Shown here one piece after another: positions 45,069-56,331 of a stretch of 64,000 bases of DNA; positions within the stretch are counted from its first letter, which is position 1; each line of letters starts with the position of its first letter. The notes beneath the pieces are model-generated. The model searched no databases. It was given only the letters and a program-made list of their open reading frames with translations, and was not told the origin of the DNA. Origin of the DNA: Gracilaria domingensis (taxonomy: Eukaryota > Rhodophyta > Florideophyceae > Gracilariales > Gracilariaceae); NCBI GenBank assembly GCA_022539475.1, contig VCMS01000021.1, positions 186,001 through 250,000 of the forward strand, read 5' to 3'. Both the position numbers and the translations under genes were made by a program.

Positions 45069-45331
45069 TACGCCTGACAGCGGCTGCTGCCATCACATCT
45101 ACACCGGATATGTAGCCTAGTGGTTTTTGGGTGATCACAGGTTATGGGCCCAGGTACTGAGGTCGCAGGTTCGAGTCCTGCCAGTGCACGCTTCAGCGCA
45201 TCTTTAGACCAGCTCCACTCACGGCCCACGGAGAGTGCCGGAGTGACGGGAAGGGACATGTACGCCTGACAGCGGCTACTGTCATCACATCTACACCGGA
45301 TATGTAGCCTAGTAGTCTTTGGGTGTTCACA
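45069..45331 (+). mobile_element. tRNA-derived SINE, tandem copy (about 1.4 units)
   Basis: Unit 1 (45069 to about 45260) has a Pol III A-box-like TAGCCTAGTGGTT near 45113 and a B box GGTTCGAGTCC near 45170, inside a T-arm-like stem GCAGG-TTCGAGT-CCTGC. A partial second unit (45261-45331) repeats TACGCCTGACAGCGGCT and TATGTAGCCTAGTAGT. The spacing and two copies fit a tRNA-derived SINE rather than a tRNA gene. The minus-strand reading AGLEPATSV is the usual artefact of a B box. Confidence 0.8.
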
Positions 45332-46224
45332 CATATTACTGTTTGCATATCTACTTATGGATGATCCATACATTCGAAGAAAAAACCGTCTGAAATTAGT
45401 TGCAATTGCCTCATGACAAATATTTTAAAAACTGGCTTACAGTTGGCACAATTCTAGGACAAGTGCTTTCAGTATTTTGGATACGCGTGCATTCACGATC
45501 ATACAGTACTTTTTGTATGCTCGTAAATGCCCAAAAGACAGCGCGAAGTGTTGGTTTGTCAGTAAATGGAAGTCCATATATCTCGGCATTCGGTGAGTAT
45601 TGACGCTTGCTTTCTCAATAATTGGTAGACATTTACGTAAGAAATGGGTATAGTAGCTACATCACTGTAGTTGTATTCTTGTTTCTTTATTTCAACACTT
45701 TTAAAAGGCAGTATATACCGCAAATACGCAATGTATCGTGATCATTCATCGCAAAAAGTAAACGATACGCATAAACATATAGTATTATGACTTTATTAAT
45801 GTACTTTCCGTTATTATACCTTGTGTGTGAAGCATCACCCGTACTTGAAATGTTTTTAAAGTCAATAATATACCCTTTTCAACTTTAGCAGTCTTTGAAA
45901 GTTTTCAACAAGATCTTCGAAGATCTTGAATGGGCGCCGAGAACTTTCTGTCTACTGGCCTTCTACTGGCAGTCTTGCCAAAATTGCAATTGGATCAATG
46001 ATGCGTGTTGCAGCAATGAAAACTCAAATCGAATGAATTCCATATAATTTTTTCCCAGTTTTTCCCAGAGGCGCGGACAGTGCTGGAAAACAGAAATGTT
46101 TTAATTTTATTAAATTTTTTTTCTATTACAGTCGAACGTCTTCTATACCCGCATCGCCCAATAAAAAACGTCGCAAAGCTCCTTTGGAATAAAACTTTGA
46201 TAGGGTTTGCTTTAAAAAAAATAA
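45332..46224. other. AT-rich intergenic stretch with a 20-bp palindrome
   Basis: No gene recognised. A perfect palindrome CAAGATCTTCGAAGATCTTG lies at 45909-45928. The A/T runs before 46225 lead into element G. Confidence 0.5.
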
Positions 46225-47265
46225 TGTAGAACAAAACCCCAGCGATGGGATCGTCTCTCAAAGCGTTCGAGTCCATGCCCTCTAGACGAAGTGAACTCAG
46301 TGGTGAGCACTCCGAACACGGATAGTGCGGGTGTAAGTCCGTCCGTGCTACGGGATATACCTACGGAGGTTGGGGGGTGAACGGGCCTGATCCAGGAACC
46401 CGGCGAGAAGTGACGGAATGGTTGAGGAGGAAGGTACTGTAGAGCGGTGTAAGCCATAGGCAAAAGGGGAAAAGGAAGGGAAACCAAAGGAGGAAAAGAG
46501 AGGAGTCCCGCGATGGGACGTGCGGCAAGCGGCGACAAACCCGGCGCCGGGAGACTACGATGTGTATTAAGCTCACGCGGCACAACTCTATACAGAGACG
46601 GAAACGCTACCAATTGTGGTGAAAGCAGTACAACTGCACAGTAAAAGAAACAGAAAGTCCGAAGACACGGAATAAATAAGCCCGAAGGCAAGGCCACAGT
46701 GGTCAGTATTGCCTGAGTGATCCCGAGGAACGAATACAATCCGTATCGTACGCGGTGACCCTTCTGAGGGAGTTGTACACGTCGCGCAGGCGAACTTGGT
46801 TCAGAGCCGAACTCGGTTACCCTTTACTGAAGGAGGAGGTGACCGGGAGGTCACCTCTTATATCGTAACCGATAAATTAGTTAAACTAAATTAAATAATC
46901 TAGTGCACACCTAAGCAGGTCCATACACGTGGTGCACGTGATAACCCGCGGCAGCGGCTAGTAAAATATCCGACAATCATAACAAGACATGTGTGAACAC
47001 ACCCATTCCTACACACGCGTACACGCGACCAATACTCACCTGCGCCACGTCATGGCCGACCCCTCAGGGTGCCATACCTCAATACTGCCAAAAAGTATCC
47101 CATCCGTGGGCCAATACTCATACTTTCCGAGTACCCGGAATTATCCTTACCAGGGGTTTATGAAATCCTTCCCCGTGTACCGGGCGAGCACCTTTTGCTC
47201 TACATATCCCCCTCCTTAGCGCAGGAAACATCCGGTTTGCAAGTGGAGACTCCTCAGCGAGCGAG

Positions 47266-47273
47266 TATATAAG
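47266..47273 (+). promoter_or_regulatory. TATA box of element G
   Basis: TATATAAG, preceded by GAGCGAG, 12 bp upstream of an ATG at 47285. A start codon that close would usually lie before the transcription start, so the real first codon may be further down. Confidence 0.45.
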
Positions 47274-47284
47274 CCTGGTCCACC

Positions 47285-47923
47285 ATGGACATATCAGAGA
47301 TTCCGGTTCCTCGTCACAACGAGACACGCGCGCAAGCGCACCCAACTTCTCTGCACTCAGACGATTCAGTACTTGAAGTTTCCTCCGCGATCGACGATTC
47401 GATGAACCCTCACCAGGGCGACGAGCAACATTCCTAAGCCGGGGCTCCGAACGTTTCGGGTCCCGTAACTCCTGAGAAAGGATATCTCGGCGGTTTCGCC
47501 TCCGCTTCTCTGCCTCAGAGTCAACATCACACGACTACACCGAACCCGGTCGACGTCGCGGCGTGGAATTCCGCTCAGGCGGTGCCCTTGTTGGCGATTC
47601 CAGCTGGCTGGATAGCGCGTGAATCGCTCCTTGTTCAAGATCCGACTACCGGAGGAAGCTGGGCCTATTCCAGAGCGCCCTGGTTTTACCCGACAGCGGT
47701 TCGCGACAGTGCGTTGATGGATTCATACAATGAGAACGGTATGCTGCCTGGCGGCCTACACCGAGATATGGTGGATTCCTGGGATTGGAGACACCGCATG
47801 GCGGTCGCACCTCATGTGTTGTCACGGAAACGGCGCGGCCGTGGATACGGAACGCTAGATGAAGCGCGCGCGGCTATGACGCGATTGGCATACTTTCGGA
47901 AGGACCGAGCCTCGTTCCCCTAG
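47285..47923 (+). pseudogene. Element G frame 1, unrecognised (Gag-like position)
   Basis: Reads MDISEIPVPRHN at 47285, with a Ser/Pro/His-rich start, then the best-preserved part from 47582 (VPLLAIPAGWIARESLL, SWAYSRAPWFYPTAVRDS, RHRMAVAPHVLSRKRRGRG). The Trp/Tyr-rich pattern resembles no family I know. Position after a promoter and leader suggests a structural protein. Fossil. Confidence 0.4.
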
Positions 47924-48099
47924 AGAATTCCCGACTCACACCGGTTCGACCTTTCCCGGTTCCGAACCTACGGAGAGATCAAGTATGGCGCGAACCTCGC
48001 GGACTTCCAAGCGCCGGAAAACTTCGCGGAGGCGATGCCAGCCGACATTCTCCTGTCAACAGGCCTATTCTGCGAGCGGAGCTCCGATATCTACATCGC

Positions 48100-49101
48100 T
48101 CTTTGGGAGAGGGAAGCTTCTTCTACCGACTGCGAAACGAACGCAAATGGCGATCCCGGTTCAGGTATCTGATTCCACGCCAGAACATGGAGGTTGAACG
48201 TTTGCGTCCGGACGCAGTAGCGGGTCGATTCGCTCCACTGCCATCGTGGTGGGCTCACTATGAGGTACCACGCGGGTGTTTCTCGGAATTTCCTCCGTGC
48301 ATCTTCTTTGTGGGGTCACGCATGATTGCGAATTCGCACTCGGAGTATTGGATGCTCTTCATCGCCGAATAGGCCGCTCGCGTCGCCGCGTTTATGCTAT
48401 GGGAAGCATACGACCAGAACCGTGTTTGGTATTTGCCTCCGAGGTTACGGAATGTGATTAGATCACTGGACTTATACAACGCGCTCGGTTCGGACGACAA
48501 CGTCAGCGAGGTCATCAGCCTTATCCATCTCATCGACTCTATTGATTGGAGTACCGTTCCGGCGGAATACGTCCCCAGGGGCACTCGTTCGCACTACGAC
48601 CGTTCGCCAGGGCGAACACATCCAGGTGCCGGTGACTTCGTGTATTACGATTCTTGGGAGGGAGTTGCCGTCCCGAAGGAGCGGGCTCCCGTCCTACGCG
48701 GACTTCCTCGAGTGGTTCCGAGCGATCACCCTATTGGGTTCATGTTTTCCGACAACTATTACTCCGTAGCAGAGGAGGACGATCCAATGGTGGATGATAC
48801 TGTGGAAGACCCGGCAACGGGAGGCCCGTCGGCGGCTTCCGCAGGAGTTCCGGTTGTCGGATGGGCGGCTGCGCCAGTTGCTCTTATCGGTTGGGGCGTG
48901 GGCCCTTCGCAGAGGAATATTGACCCTCGCGTGATAGCGATGCGCAACCAACTCCTCGGACTTGGGGTGCCGGTTCCACCGGATATGTACGACCTCGGCG
49001 GTCAGATGTTGGCATTGGGCGCGCAGGCTTTCGCGAGTCAGCCTCCCCAAGCGGGGCCGTCCAAACCTGGAGGTGCCAGTCCTTCGACAGGATGGCAGTG
49101 A
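48100..49101 (+). pseudogene. Element G frame 2, unrecognised, Pro/Ala-rich C-terminus
   Basis: Segments RLRPDAVAGRFAPLPSWWAH, AAFMLWEAYDQNRVWYLPP, VISLIHLIDSIDWSTVPAE and SDHPIGFMFSDNYYSVAEED, an acidic patch, and a Pro/Gly/Ala-rich end (SQPPQAGPSKPGGAS). No zinc knuckle, protease or polymerase motif. Could be the capsid half of Gag. Not assigned. Confidence 0.4.
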
Positions 49102-49913
49102 TCCCAACGGTGGGTTCCCTCCATGATGGGCTGTGGTGGGCTCTGCGACCAACGCAATCTGCAATAGCTAACGGTACAACTTCTCCTTAGAATAAATTCG
49201 ACTCCGATATCAGTTCCTTCATAACCGGATTACGGTTCAATGCCTTTGGCGCACCATCGTTCCAATACGATTCTCCATTACGCGTGTAGCTTCACGACAT
49301 GTTCACATGGACCGTTAGACGGTAGTTTGCTTCTTTCCGATAAATCGGCGTCCGTTAGACGGAAATCATTTTTCTTCTTTCATCCCTTCAATACTTCCTT
49401 CCGTAGGAACAACCCAAACTTCTTGGTAATACCATCAATAATTCTCCCACAAGTGGGCCCGTCGGTTCACCTCACTGCAGAGTACTACTGTCACCCTACC
49501 TGGGCTGCGTCCAAGTTTGGAGGTGGCGGTAAGCGCTTGCGCCGGTAGTAGGCGAGTACCTTCGATCGAGGCAGGTGTTCGATCGGCTTGAAAGTATCCT
49601 CCTCAGGGGAGTATCTGTACCAACGGACTTGTTATTCAGTCTCCCCATCGGGGTTCACGACGTGACTCACGATGCGTTCGATAACGAATTCTTGTGGGAA
49701 CACTTCCCCGTTCGCGGGCCTCCATGGCGTATGGGGCCCTCCTGCTGACGCAGTTTCACCTGGAGAGGTTCTGTAGCTGCCTAACATCACGCAGGTGAAG
49801 CTTTCCAAGCGTTGGAGTCGGGCTTACTTCCGCAGTTTTCCACGCATTCCGCTGTGGCGGCCGTACTGTAAACCGCGTCCTACGCGTCCTATCCTCGAGC
49901 TAGAGAGGTAGTT
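49102..49913. other. Junction between G and B, no gene recognised
   Basis: GC-rich sequence with many CCC-N-GGG-like motifs (CCCACAAGTGGG near 49450, CCCCATCGGGG near 49648). The border of G and the 3' LTR of B should lie here, but the matching LTR of B is outside the window. Confidence 0.4.
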
Positions 49914-50441
49914 TCAAAGCTCTCGATCAGACGAGTCCAACGGTATCACGTTATTTGACCAGAGTCGAGATACCAACAAACGGTAGTACTTCCGGTTGAC
50001 GAATCTCCCGGCCTTCACGGGGATAGCCGTTTTGGTGACGGAGGTGCGTACGGCACTCCCTTGGCAGGGCGGCGGTTCACCCGGTCCACGGGGCTTGTGC
50101 CAAGAGCTCTGATTGGCTCTACGCCACAGATTGGCGACCACCACAATCGTGCGCGTGTCGTGCTCGGCCATCCGTTCGCGAAAGGTCGCCGACCGCTCAT
50201 TAGAGCTTTCCACGTTGTAACGTGCGTCGCGTGGCACGCGATTAGTTCTTTCAGGCCCCGTGTCACGGAGATTGCACTTCTTGCAGTGGTGGCGGAGTTC
50301 CAAGTCTCCGCACACGATGTGGTTCACACTGTTGAATGTCGGCTTCCAAGAACGCGTTAGAAGTCCCACAAGGGAATCCATAATAAGTGGTAATACTCAG
50401 CACAACTCGTTCACGAGGCTTCCTCTTTCAGGGTTGCAATG

Positions 50442-51340
50442 CTATTCTTCCGCGTGCAGCGGTTGGTCCGGATCAGCGGAAACCGTTTTCACAGTTCGGC
50501 TGTGCTTCTCAGCGAGGATACGCGAGTTCAAGCGGTTAGAGATCCCAGAGTGGGTGGCTGCTTCTGCGGCAGCGTCGCGCCTCTCGCGGTCACGTTCCGT
50601 GGTAAAAGAGACCGATACGGCGTAGTCCTCACGGTTGGGGTGCGACAAAGCAACTGCGCCACTAGAGTCTCCCACGGAAGCGACTGGATTGTCAGTGTGG
50701 ATCACATTTCCCGTGGTTGGGGAAGCGGGCGACACCGGAGCCTCAGTGCCATTCGCAGCAGCTGCAGTATCCTCCCCTTGTTTAGGTGGCGCTACGGGCT
50801 CCATCAAGAGATGGGGTGGGGGGTTACTCTTGTAAATACTCGTGCAGAGTCGTTAGAATTCGTCCAAGTAGTAGGAAGTGCATTTCTGTGGTCAGAAGTA
50901 CCTACTGTAGGTAGATCAATTAATGCTCGATCCGGGTGCGGAAGAATCGCCGGGCGCGACGGTAGTAGAGCGGCTGTTGACGGTTATGCCTCTTGTTGAG
51001 GATCCCCTGATTGGGTATTGGTTGAGGTAGGCCCGGTTGCGGTGGGTGGCGTCGGGGCGGGCCCAACGCGGTCACGCGAGATTCGTTCATGACGTCCGTC
51101 AATGTCGAGTACGACGGTATCTGGATTGACGGAAATGACTCGATATGGTCCATCAGCGAAGGGGGAGAGCTTGTGTCTCTTTTCCTTGTCAGGATTATAA
51201 TACTCCTTCCGAAGGAAGACAAAGCTGTTGGGCTCTACCACCACTGTTGTACCTCGAATTCGGCGATCGAAATTACGCTTGTACGTAAGCTGTGCCTTTT
51301 CCATTGCCTTCTGGCTACCGGTACCATCTTGGTTAACCAA
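50442..51340 (-). pseudogene. Integrase tail and C-terminal extension of element B
   Basis: 50984-51340: a GPY-like tail (FVFLRKEYYNPDKEKRHKL, FADGPYRVISVNPDTVVLDI) and a Pro/Thr-rich end. 50442-50807: an Ala/Pro/Ser-rich, acidic extension (GTEAPVSPASPTTGNV). No clear chromodomain was seen here, unlike A and E. Confidence 0.75.
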
Positions 51341-52116
51341 TTTTTCCAGGTGTCCTTGTACATCCGTGGTGACGGGAAAGACGCTAGCGTTGCTTGTGAT
51401 TCGATTGCTACCAGTTGCGGTATCCTCGAAAGAACGAGTTCAAACGGCGAAAGCTTCGTTACCGGATGCATCTGGGTGTTATACGCGTACGTAATAGCAT
51501 CTGTGTACAAGTCCCAATTCTTTGGGTGATCCGCAACATAGGATCGTAATGCGTTAAGCATTGTACGATTAAATCGTTCTACCTGCCCATTACACTGGGG
51601 ATGATAGGTTGTTGTAAACAAATTCTTGACATCCAAGATACAGCATACGTCCATAAAGAACTTTGACGCAAACTGCGAGCCATTGTCTGAAAGCAGATTA
51701 ATGGTTGGCCCGTAAGTGAAGACCCAATGCGTCACAAATGCTTGTGCAACTGCTGCTGCAGTGATCCGCTTCAACGGAAGCGTTCGCATTAGCTTCGAAA
51801 ACCTTTCCGTGATAACCAGGAGGTACCTGTGACCGCGTGCGGTTCGAATCAATTCGCCCAGAATGTCGATAGCGACGAACTCCAAAGGAGCCCGGGCTGG
51901 GAACAGCGTCATCGACTTCGAATTTCGTCGGAGTTTGACGTTGTTTTTGGCGCATTCCGTGCATGAACGGCGTACTGCGTAGCAGTCGAATGCCATAGCT
52001 GGCCAATAAAAGTCTCTTCGGAGAGTTAGATACAACTTCCTGCCACCAGGGTGTCCCCCAATCTTTGCATAGTGGGATATATGGAGAACCCTCCATTGTA
52101 GAGAGTGTGGAACCAC
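51235..52116 (-). pseudogene. Integrase of element B
   Basis: 293-codon frame. Zinc region (ISHYAKIGGHPGGRKLY, CTECAKNNVKLRR) and catalytic core (LEFVAIDILGELIRTA, INLLSDNGSQFASKFF, HPQCNGQVERFNRTMLN, AITYAYNTQMH) with all three acidic positions visible. Closely related to, but distinct from, the A-family integrase. Confidence 0.9.
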
Positions 52117-52200
52117 AATTTGAGGACGTGTCCCAACAATCCTAGCAATGAATCTCTGATCGTTGGTTAGAAAGGGTATCTTGAATCTCCCGTTGAGTCG

Positions 52201-52631
52201 TGTAGTGCGGTGAGGGGTAGCGCCCTGACGGATGCATAGTATTAGTTTATTTAGTTAGTGTGCACAGGGGGCACCTCGGGTCTCACACGTGTAGGGTTGT
52301 GACAGTTGTCGTGTCGCCCTTCGGGACTCCCCCTTATATGTAGATAGTTTATTATTTTCGACACGTGGCTTGTGCCCGTAGGAGGTGCACTTAAGCATCT
52401 CACGCCGGGCTGAGCTCATCGTGGTAAACCTCAAGCACCCCCTAGCCGATTCTTCCATCGTCTAGTTTCCCACAAGGGTCATCCTACCGTCACTACCGGT
52501 GCTGCGCGCCTATCTCGCGCCCCGTTGTTAGCGTCCGTTGAGTGCTCTTACGTCCCCGCTTGGGTGCTGCGCAATTTGTTTCTTTATCAGGGCATAGTAC
52601 GTACGTTGTCACGGCCTGTGGCTGTACTACA
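52201..52631 (+). repeat. 5' LTR of A' (431 bp)
   Basis: TGTAGTGCGG...GTACTACA. Four bases longer than the 3' LTR through a doubled ACGT near 52598-52605. Confidence 0.95.
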
Positions 52632-52865
52632 ACTGGTCTCCCGACCTAGAATTACCCTCTCGGCTCTTTTCTGGTTAATTTGACCCTCACGGGATTCGCT
52701 TCGTCGCTTTCGAATCATTTCTTCCCACTCGGACCTTTCCGACCCGTTGCGAATCATTTGGTTTCACCGCGCCGTTTCATTTTGCCTCTAGGGTTTTCTC
52801 GCACTTGCCCGCATTTGGGTTCATTTTGTCGCAAGCCGGACGAAAATTCCTTTCTGCCTACCGTT

Positions 52866-55085
52866 ATGGCCACCCCACCGGGATCTTTTCATGGACACGC
52901 CAGTCCTGCTCCACCCCATCGGGATAACGGCACTGACGAAGTGCCGCCTGCTCCCGGTTCAGGGGTTCCGAGCACCCGAAGTACCCATGGAGGGATTCTA
53001 CCACGTGTGGAGGACCCGGAGCGCATACTCCGTCAGTCCTTCCCGACCGACTTTCGGAACCGTCTCGAAGCCATGCGCCAGCATGCCTCTCGAGAAGCAA
53101 CTCCGCAGCCGCAGACCCCCAGGGGAACAGCGCCCGAGACCCTTGTCGGGACTCCCCAACGACCCGCAGGGAGTGAGGTTCAACCCGTTACGGGAGAGCT
53201 ACTCATAGCCCTGAGGCCACTCGGGGAGTCTATGGTAACACTCGAGGTCGAACGTCGTATTCCCCACAGGGTTAATGCTGAAGTGGAGGGCCTGCTGCAT
53301 ACCCTTGTCCAGCGGGTTGCTTCTAAGATGACCGTCACCGGAATTCTGGACGGCGCAATTGCCACCAGTGTGCACACTGAGGTACAGCGCCGTCTCCAGC
53401 TCGCTCCCATTGGGTATGAGCAACCTGTCAACCGTCAGCCGGCCGTTTCGGTATGGCAACCGACCATTATCCCTGCCGAACATGAAGCAGATTCCAGACC
53501 CGGTAGGGACCCCAATATTCATAGACCCGACTTGGGCAGTCCCCTCCCAGGGAAGCAGAAGAGTACCGGTCGCGAACCCCACGTGGGTCGCGATAAAGGG
53601 AGGACCCGGAAGTTCCCAAGCCGACGTCGGAACAGGAGGAAGTCATCCCGTAAGGGTCGTGGCTTTTCCGACTCGGACGACTCGCAGGCTGACTCAGACC
53701 GGTCAGACGCAGTCGACTCGGACGACTCCGACCCCGAAGTGGACGTTTCGCATTGGCGCCGCATTCGACCCAACAATGGGGACTTTACTAAAGTGCTGAG
53801 CTTCAAGCACTACCGCTTGAACGACCGGAGTGGGCGTTACAACGCTTCGGTCACTCGTGCAGTTGCGAAGCATGCGAAACGCGTGCAACTGCAAATGCCC
53901 TTGAAGTTCTCGGGCAAAGATCCAATTTTGGTCTTACGGTTCTTAGCCGCGTTCCGGAATGCGTGTGACCAGAATGGTGTACACGAAGGAGCAGACCTCT
54001 GGCTATTTCGCTTGTTTCTGGAGCAACCCGGTAGGGACACAGTAACCGCCAAGATCACTGGCGAATCCGGGGCCGTGGTCGAGAAGAGTTCTGAACTCCT
54101 CTCTTCCTACCCCGAGGTGGTCAACTACCTCCTTGAGGTTTACGCGACGGACGATGTACTATCGGAGGCCTACCACGACGTCATCACACATCGCCAGAGC
54201 TCAGCGGTGTCTGAACGCGAATTCGCTGACCAATTGTGGACAAAGAACATCCGATGCGGAAACATCTTCCAAGAGGGTCGCCTCAAGGCCCTCTTCGTCG
54301 AGGGATTGCTTCCCGCAATCAAGGCCGGTGTACGGATGTACTCATCAACGCATCCCAAAGTGGTTTTCCGCCAGCTCGTCAGCTATGCTGAAGGGCTGGG
54401 CGATACCCATCGGGGAGGCAAGAAGTACTTTAAAACACTGGACGCCGCGAAGAGCGCACAAACCCGAAGGGTCTCATCGAAGGCTTCGCTGAGTGTCTCA
54501 ACTGACACTGATGAACCCGACTGGGGCGTGCATTTTGAAGACGGGGACGCCCTGGCCCTTGCTGTTCAACCAGCGGCGCCCCCGTCTATTCCTTCTTTCC
54601 CTTCTACGGGTACTTCGACTCCGTCTGCGATACAACCCCGTCGGGACATCAACTACACTCCCCCCAGGGTTAATCCGGTGACGGCCACTCAGGCACCACC
54701 ACCGTACCGCGCGGTACCGAATTCGGACAACAGAACGACCCCCTGTCGTATCTGTCTGTCCACCTCTCGGCCTTGCTGCGAATGGCTCCCGCCCGAATAC
54801 CGGAACACGTTGGTGCAAGTTCGCGAGGCGAATTATCACCAACGTGTTGCCGAAGGATACTATAAGCCCTGTCAGGGACAAGCGCCACATCAAAACCCAA
54901 GTGGGCACTCGCCCTCAGGTCAGACTGCAGCGCGGGACCGTTACCCGCAAGCCAGAGCGAACCCCATGGGACGTGCTCCTGCACCCTCGCGGAGCCCTCA
55001 CCAGGTCAATCAAATCCTCTCTTTTGAGGAGAGTCCTAGCGAGGACAGCGCACACCCGAAGGGAAACGAGACGGAGGAAGCGTAG
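52866..55085 (+). pseudogene. gag of A'
   Basis: A 739-codon uninterrupted frame from ATG 52866 (MATPPGSFHGH). The open frame reaches back to 52680, but that part is leader. N-terminal Pro/Ser/Arg-rich region, an Arg-Ser stretch with acidic Ser/Asp repeats (FSDSDDSQADSDRSDAVD) at about residues 260-295, and a capsid-like helical half (MPLKFSGKDPILVLRFLAAF, LWLFRLFLEQPGRD, LLEVYATDDVLSEAYHDVI, RLKALFVEGLLPAIKAGV). The C-terminal Cys patch CRICLSTSRPCCEW replaces the usual CCHC knuckle. Confidence 0.9.
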
Positions 55086-55212
55086 GGGCCAAGCTTTTCT
55101 CTCGAGGTACGAGCCTCACCCCCCGGGCTGACGCAGTATCTACCCACTATGGGATTCTGAGGACGCCCACAGCAATAGTCACCTTGGGTCTGATGAGGAC
55201 GACGGCCCCGAT

Positions 55213-56319
55213 ATGGGTGCAGTTTTTATTATGACTCGAGAGAACTATAAAGTCCATATGGAAGCGGGACTTACGAAGCGCACGACCAAAACCCTTCTGG
55301 GTATTCTAGACACTGGCGCTGGCCCAAACATCATACATGCGAAGAATCTCCCACCTGGGTACGAACGGTTTCTAAACCGCAAACGGACCCCTCGGGTTTT
55401 CAACGCGTCGAAGGAACCCATGAATATACTGGGAACCATCGTGCTTCCGGCCCGACTCGGAAATTTGGAGCAGCGCGTACCATTCCTAGTCGCCACGAAT
55501 CTGGCAGCCGATGCTCTGTTGGGAACTTCATTCATCGACCGCCACGTCCGTGCGATATATCCGCGCAAGCGCAAGGTTGATTTTTATGGTGCACCAACTG
55601 TGGCCATTGTCATTGCTTCTCGAGGACCCCTTGGGGATAAGAAGGTCTTAGAGCAACTACCTCGGAACACTGTATCCAACAAGGTCCACCTCGCTCAACC
55701 GCTTTCCATACCCCCTATGACCCAACGGGAAGTGCTAGTCACGTGTGAGACACCAGGATTGGTTTTCTTGCAGAACCACCCGAAAACGGTCTCACGAAAT
55801 CTTTCGCTCATGGCCAACGGTGTCATGAATATCATTCCGAACCGTCCCTTTAGGGTACTCGTCAGCAACTTCTCCCATCGGGAAGTTCGCATGCCCAAGA
55901 ATATGGTCATTGGACTCGCTGTACCAGCCCCTCGCTTGCTAACAATACTTGAAGACGGTCCCAGTGGGTCTCGTCTTAAAGAAGGGGAGGGTACACCCAG
56001 CGAGGGCCTCGAACGCGACGACTCGGTTGAGCAGAATGACCCGCAGGGAGCGAAAGACTGGCGCGAACGGGTCCAGATTGGTGAAGAATTCTCTTCCCAC
56101 AAGGGCCAAATTATCGACCTTCTACAGAACTTTGAAGATATGTGGTCGGGCCGCCTCCGTCACATAGACGCCGCCTTACACAGGATTGCACTCGAACCGG
56201 GTTCAAAACCGGTGTGTCAAGTTCCCTACACGGCTAGGCACAAGGCCAGAGCAATGGAAGGACTGGAGGTTCAACGTATGTTGGACTCGGGCGTCATTGA
56301 ACCTTCAAAGGCTGAATGA
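55213..56319 (+). pseudogene. Protease and start of RT of A'
   Basis: Retropepsin motif LLGILDTGAGPNIIHA at residues 26-41 and DALLGTSFIDRH downstream, a linker with VLVSNFSHREVRMPKNMVIG, and the RT N-terminus (QVPYTARHKARAMEGLEVQR). The equivalent A regions are 5250-5687 and 4600-5183. Confidence 0.88.
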
Positions 56320-56331
56320 GCAAGCCCTGTA

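Larger units (their letters stand above)
46225..49550 (+). mobile_element. Element G: LTR-type 5' end with unrecognised reading frames
   Basis: Begins TGTAGAACAAAACCCC, the same start as the LTR at 28873, and shares GGATATACCTACGGAGG-like blocks with it. A 1-kb upstream part, rich in a hairpin-prone GGTGACCGGGAGGTCACC stretch near 46846, leads to a TATA box at 47266. Gag-sized frames follow to 49101, and a last basic segment (SKFGGGGKRLRR) lies near 49540. No pol is found on this strand; minus-strand element B begins to the right. A gag-bearing half of a split or non-autonomous LTR element is the best guess. Confidence 0.5.
49914..52200 (-). mobile_element. Element B: Ty3/gypsy, 3' part (integrase side)
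   Basis: Minus-strand Ty3 element split by A'. This piece holds the integrase (51235-52116), its tail and a Pro/Ala-rich extension. The other piece is 62666-64000. AGTCG at 52196-52200 and again at 62666-62670 is the target duplication made by A'. The 5' end lies beyond the right edge of the window; the 3' LTR was not delimited. Fossil. Confidence 0.9.

Noticed and set aside
45111-45190. Functional tRNA gene
   Set aside because: A and B boxes are present, but a full acceptor-stem cloverleaf is not evident and the unit is tandemly repeated, so a tRNA-derived SINE fits better.
44975-45373. 132-codon minus-strand protein with AGLEPATSV
   Set aside because: Typical spurious translation across the B box of a tRNA-derived repeat.
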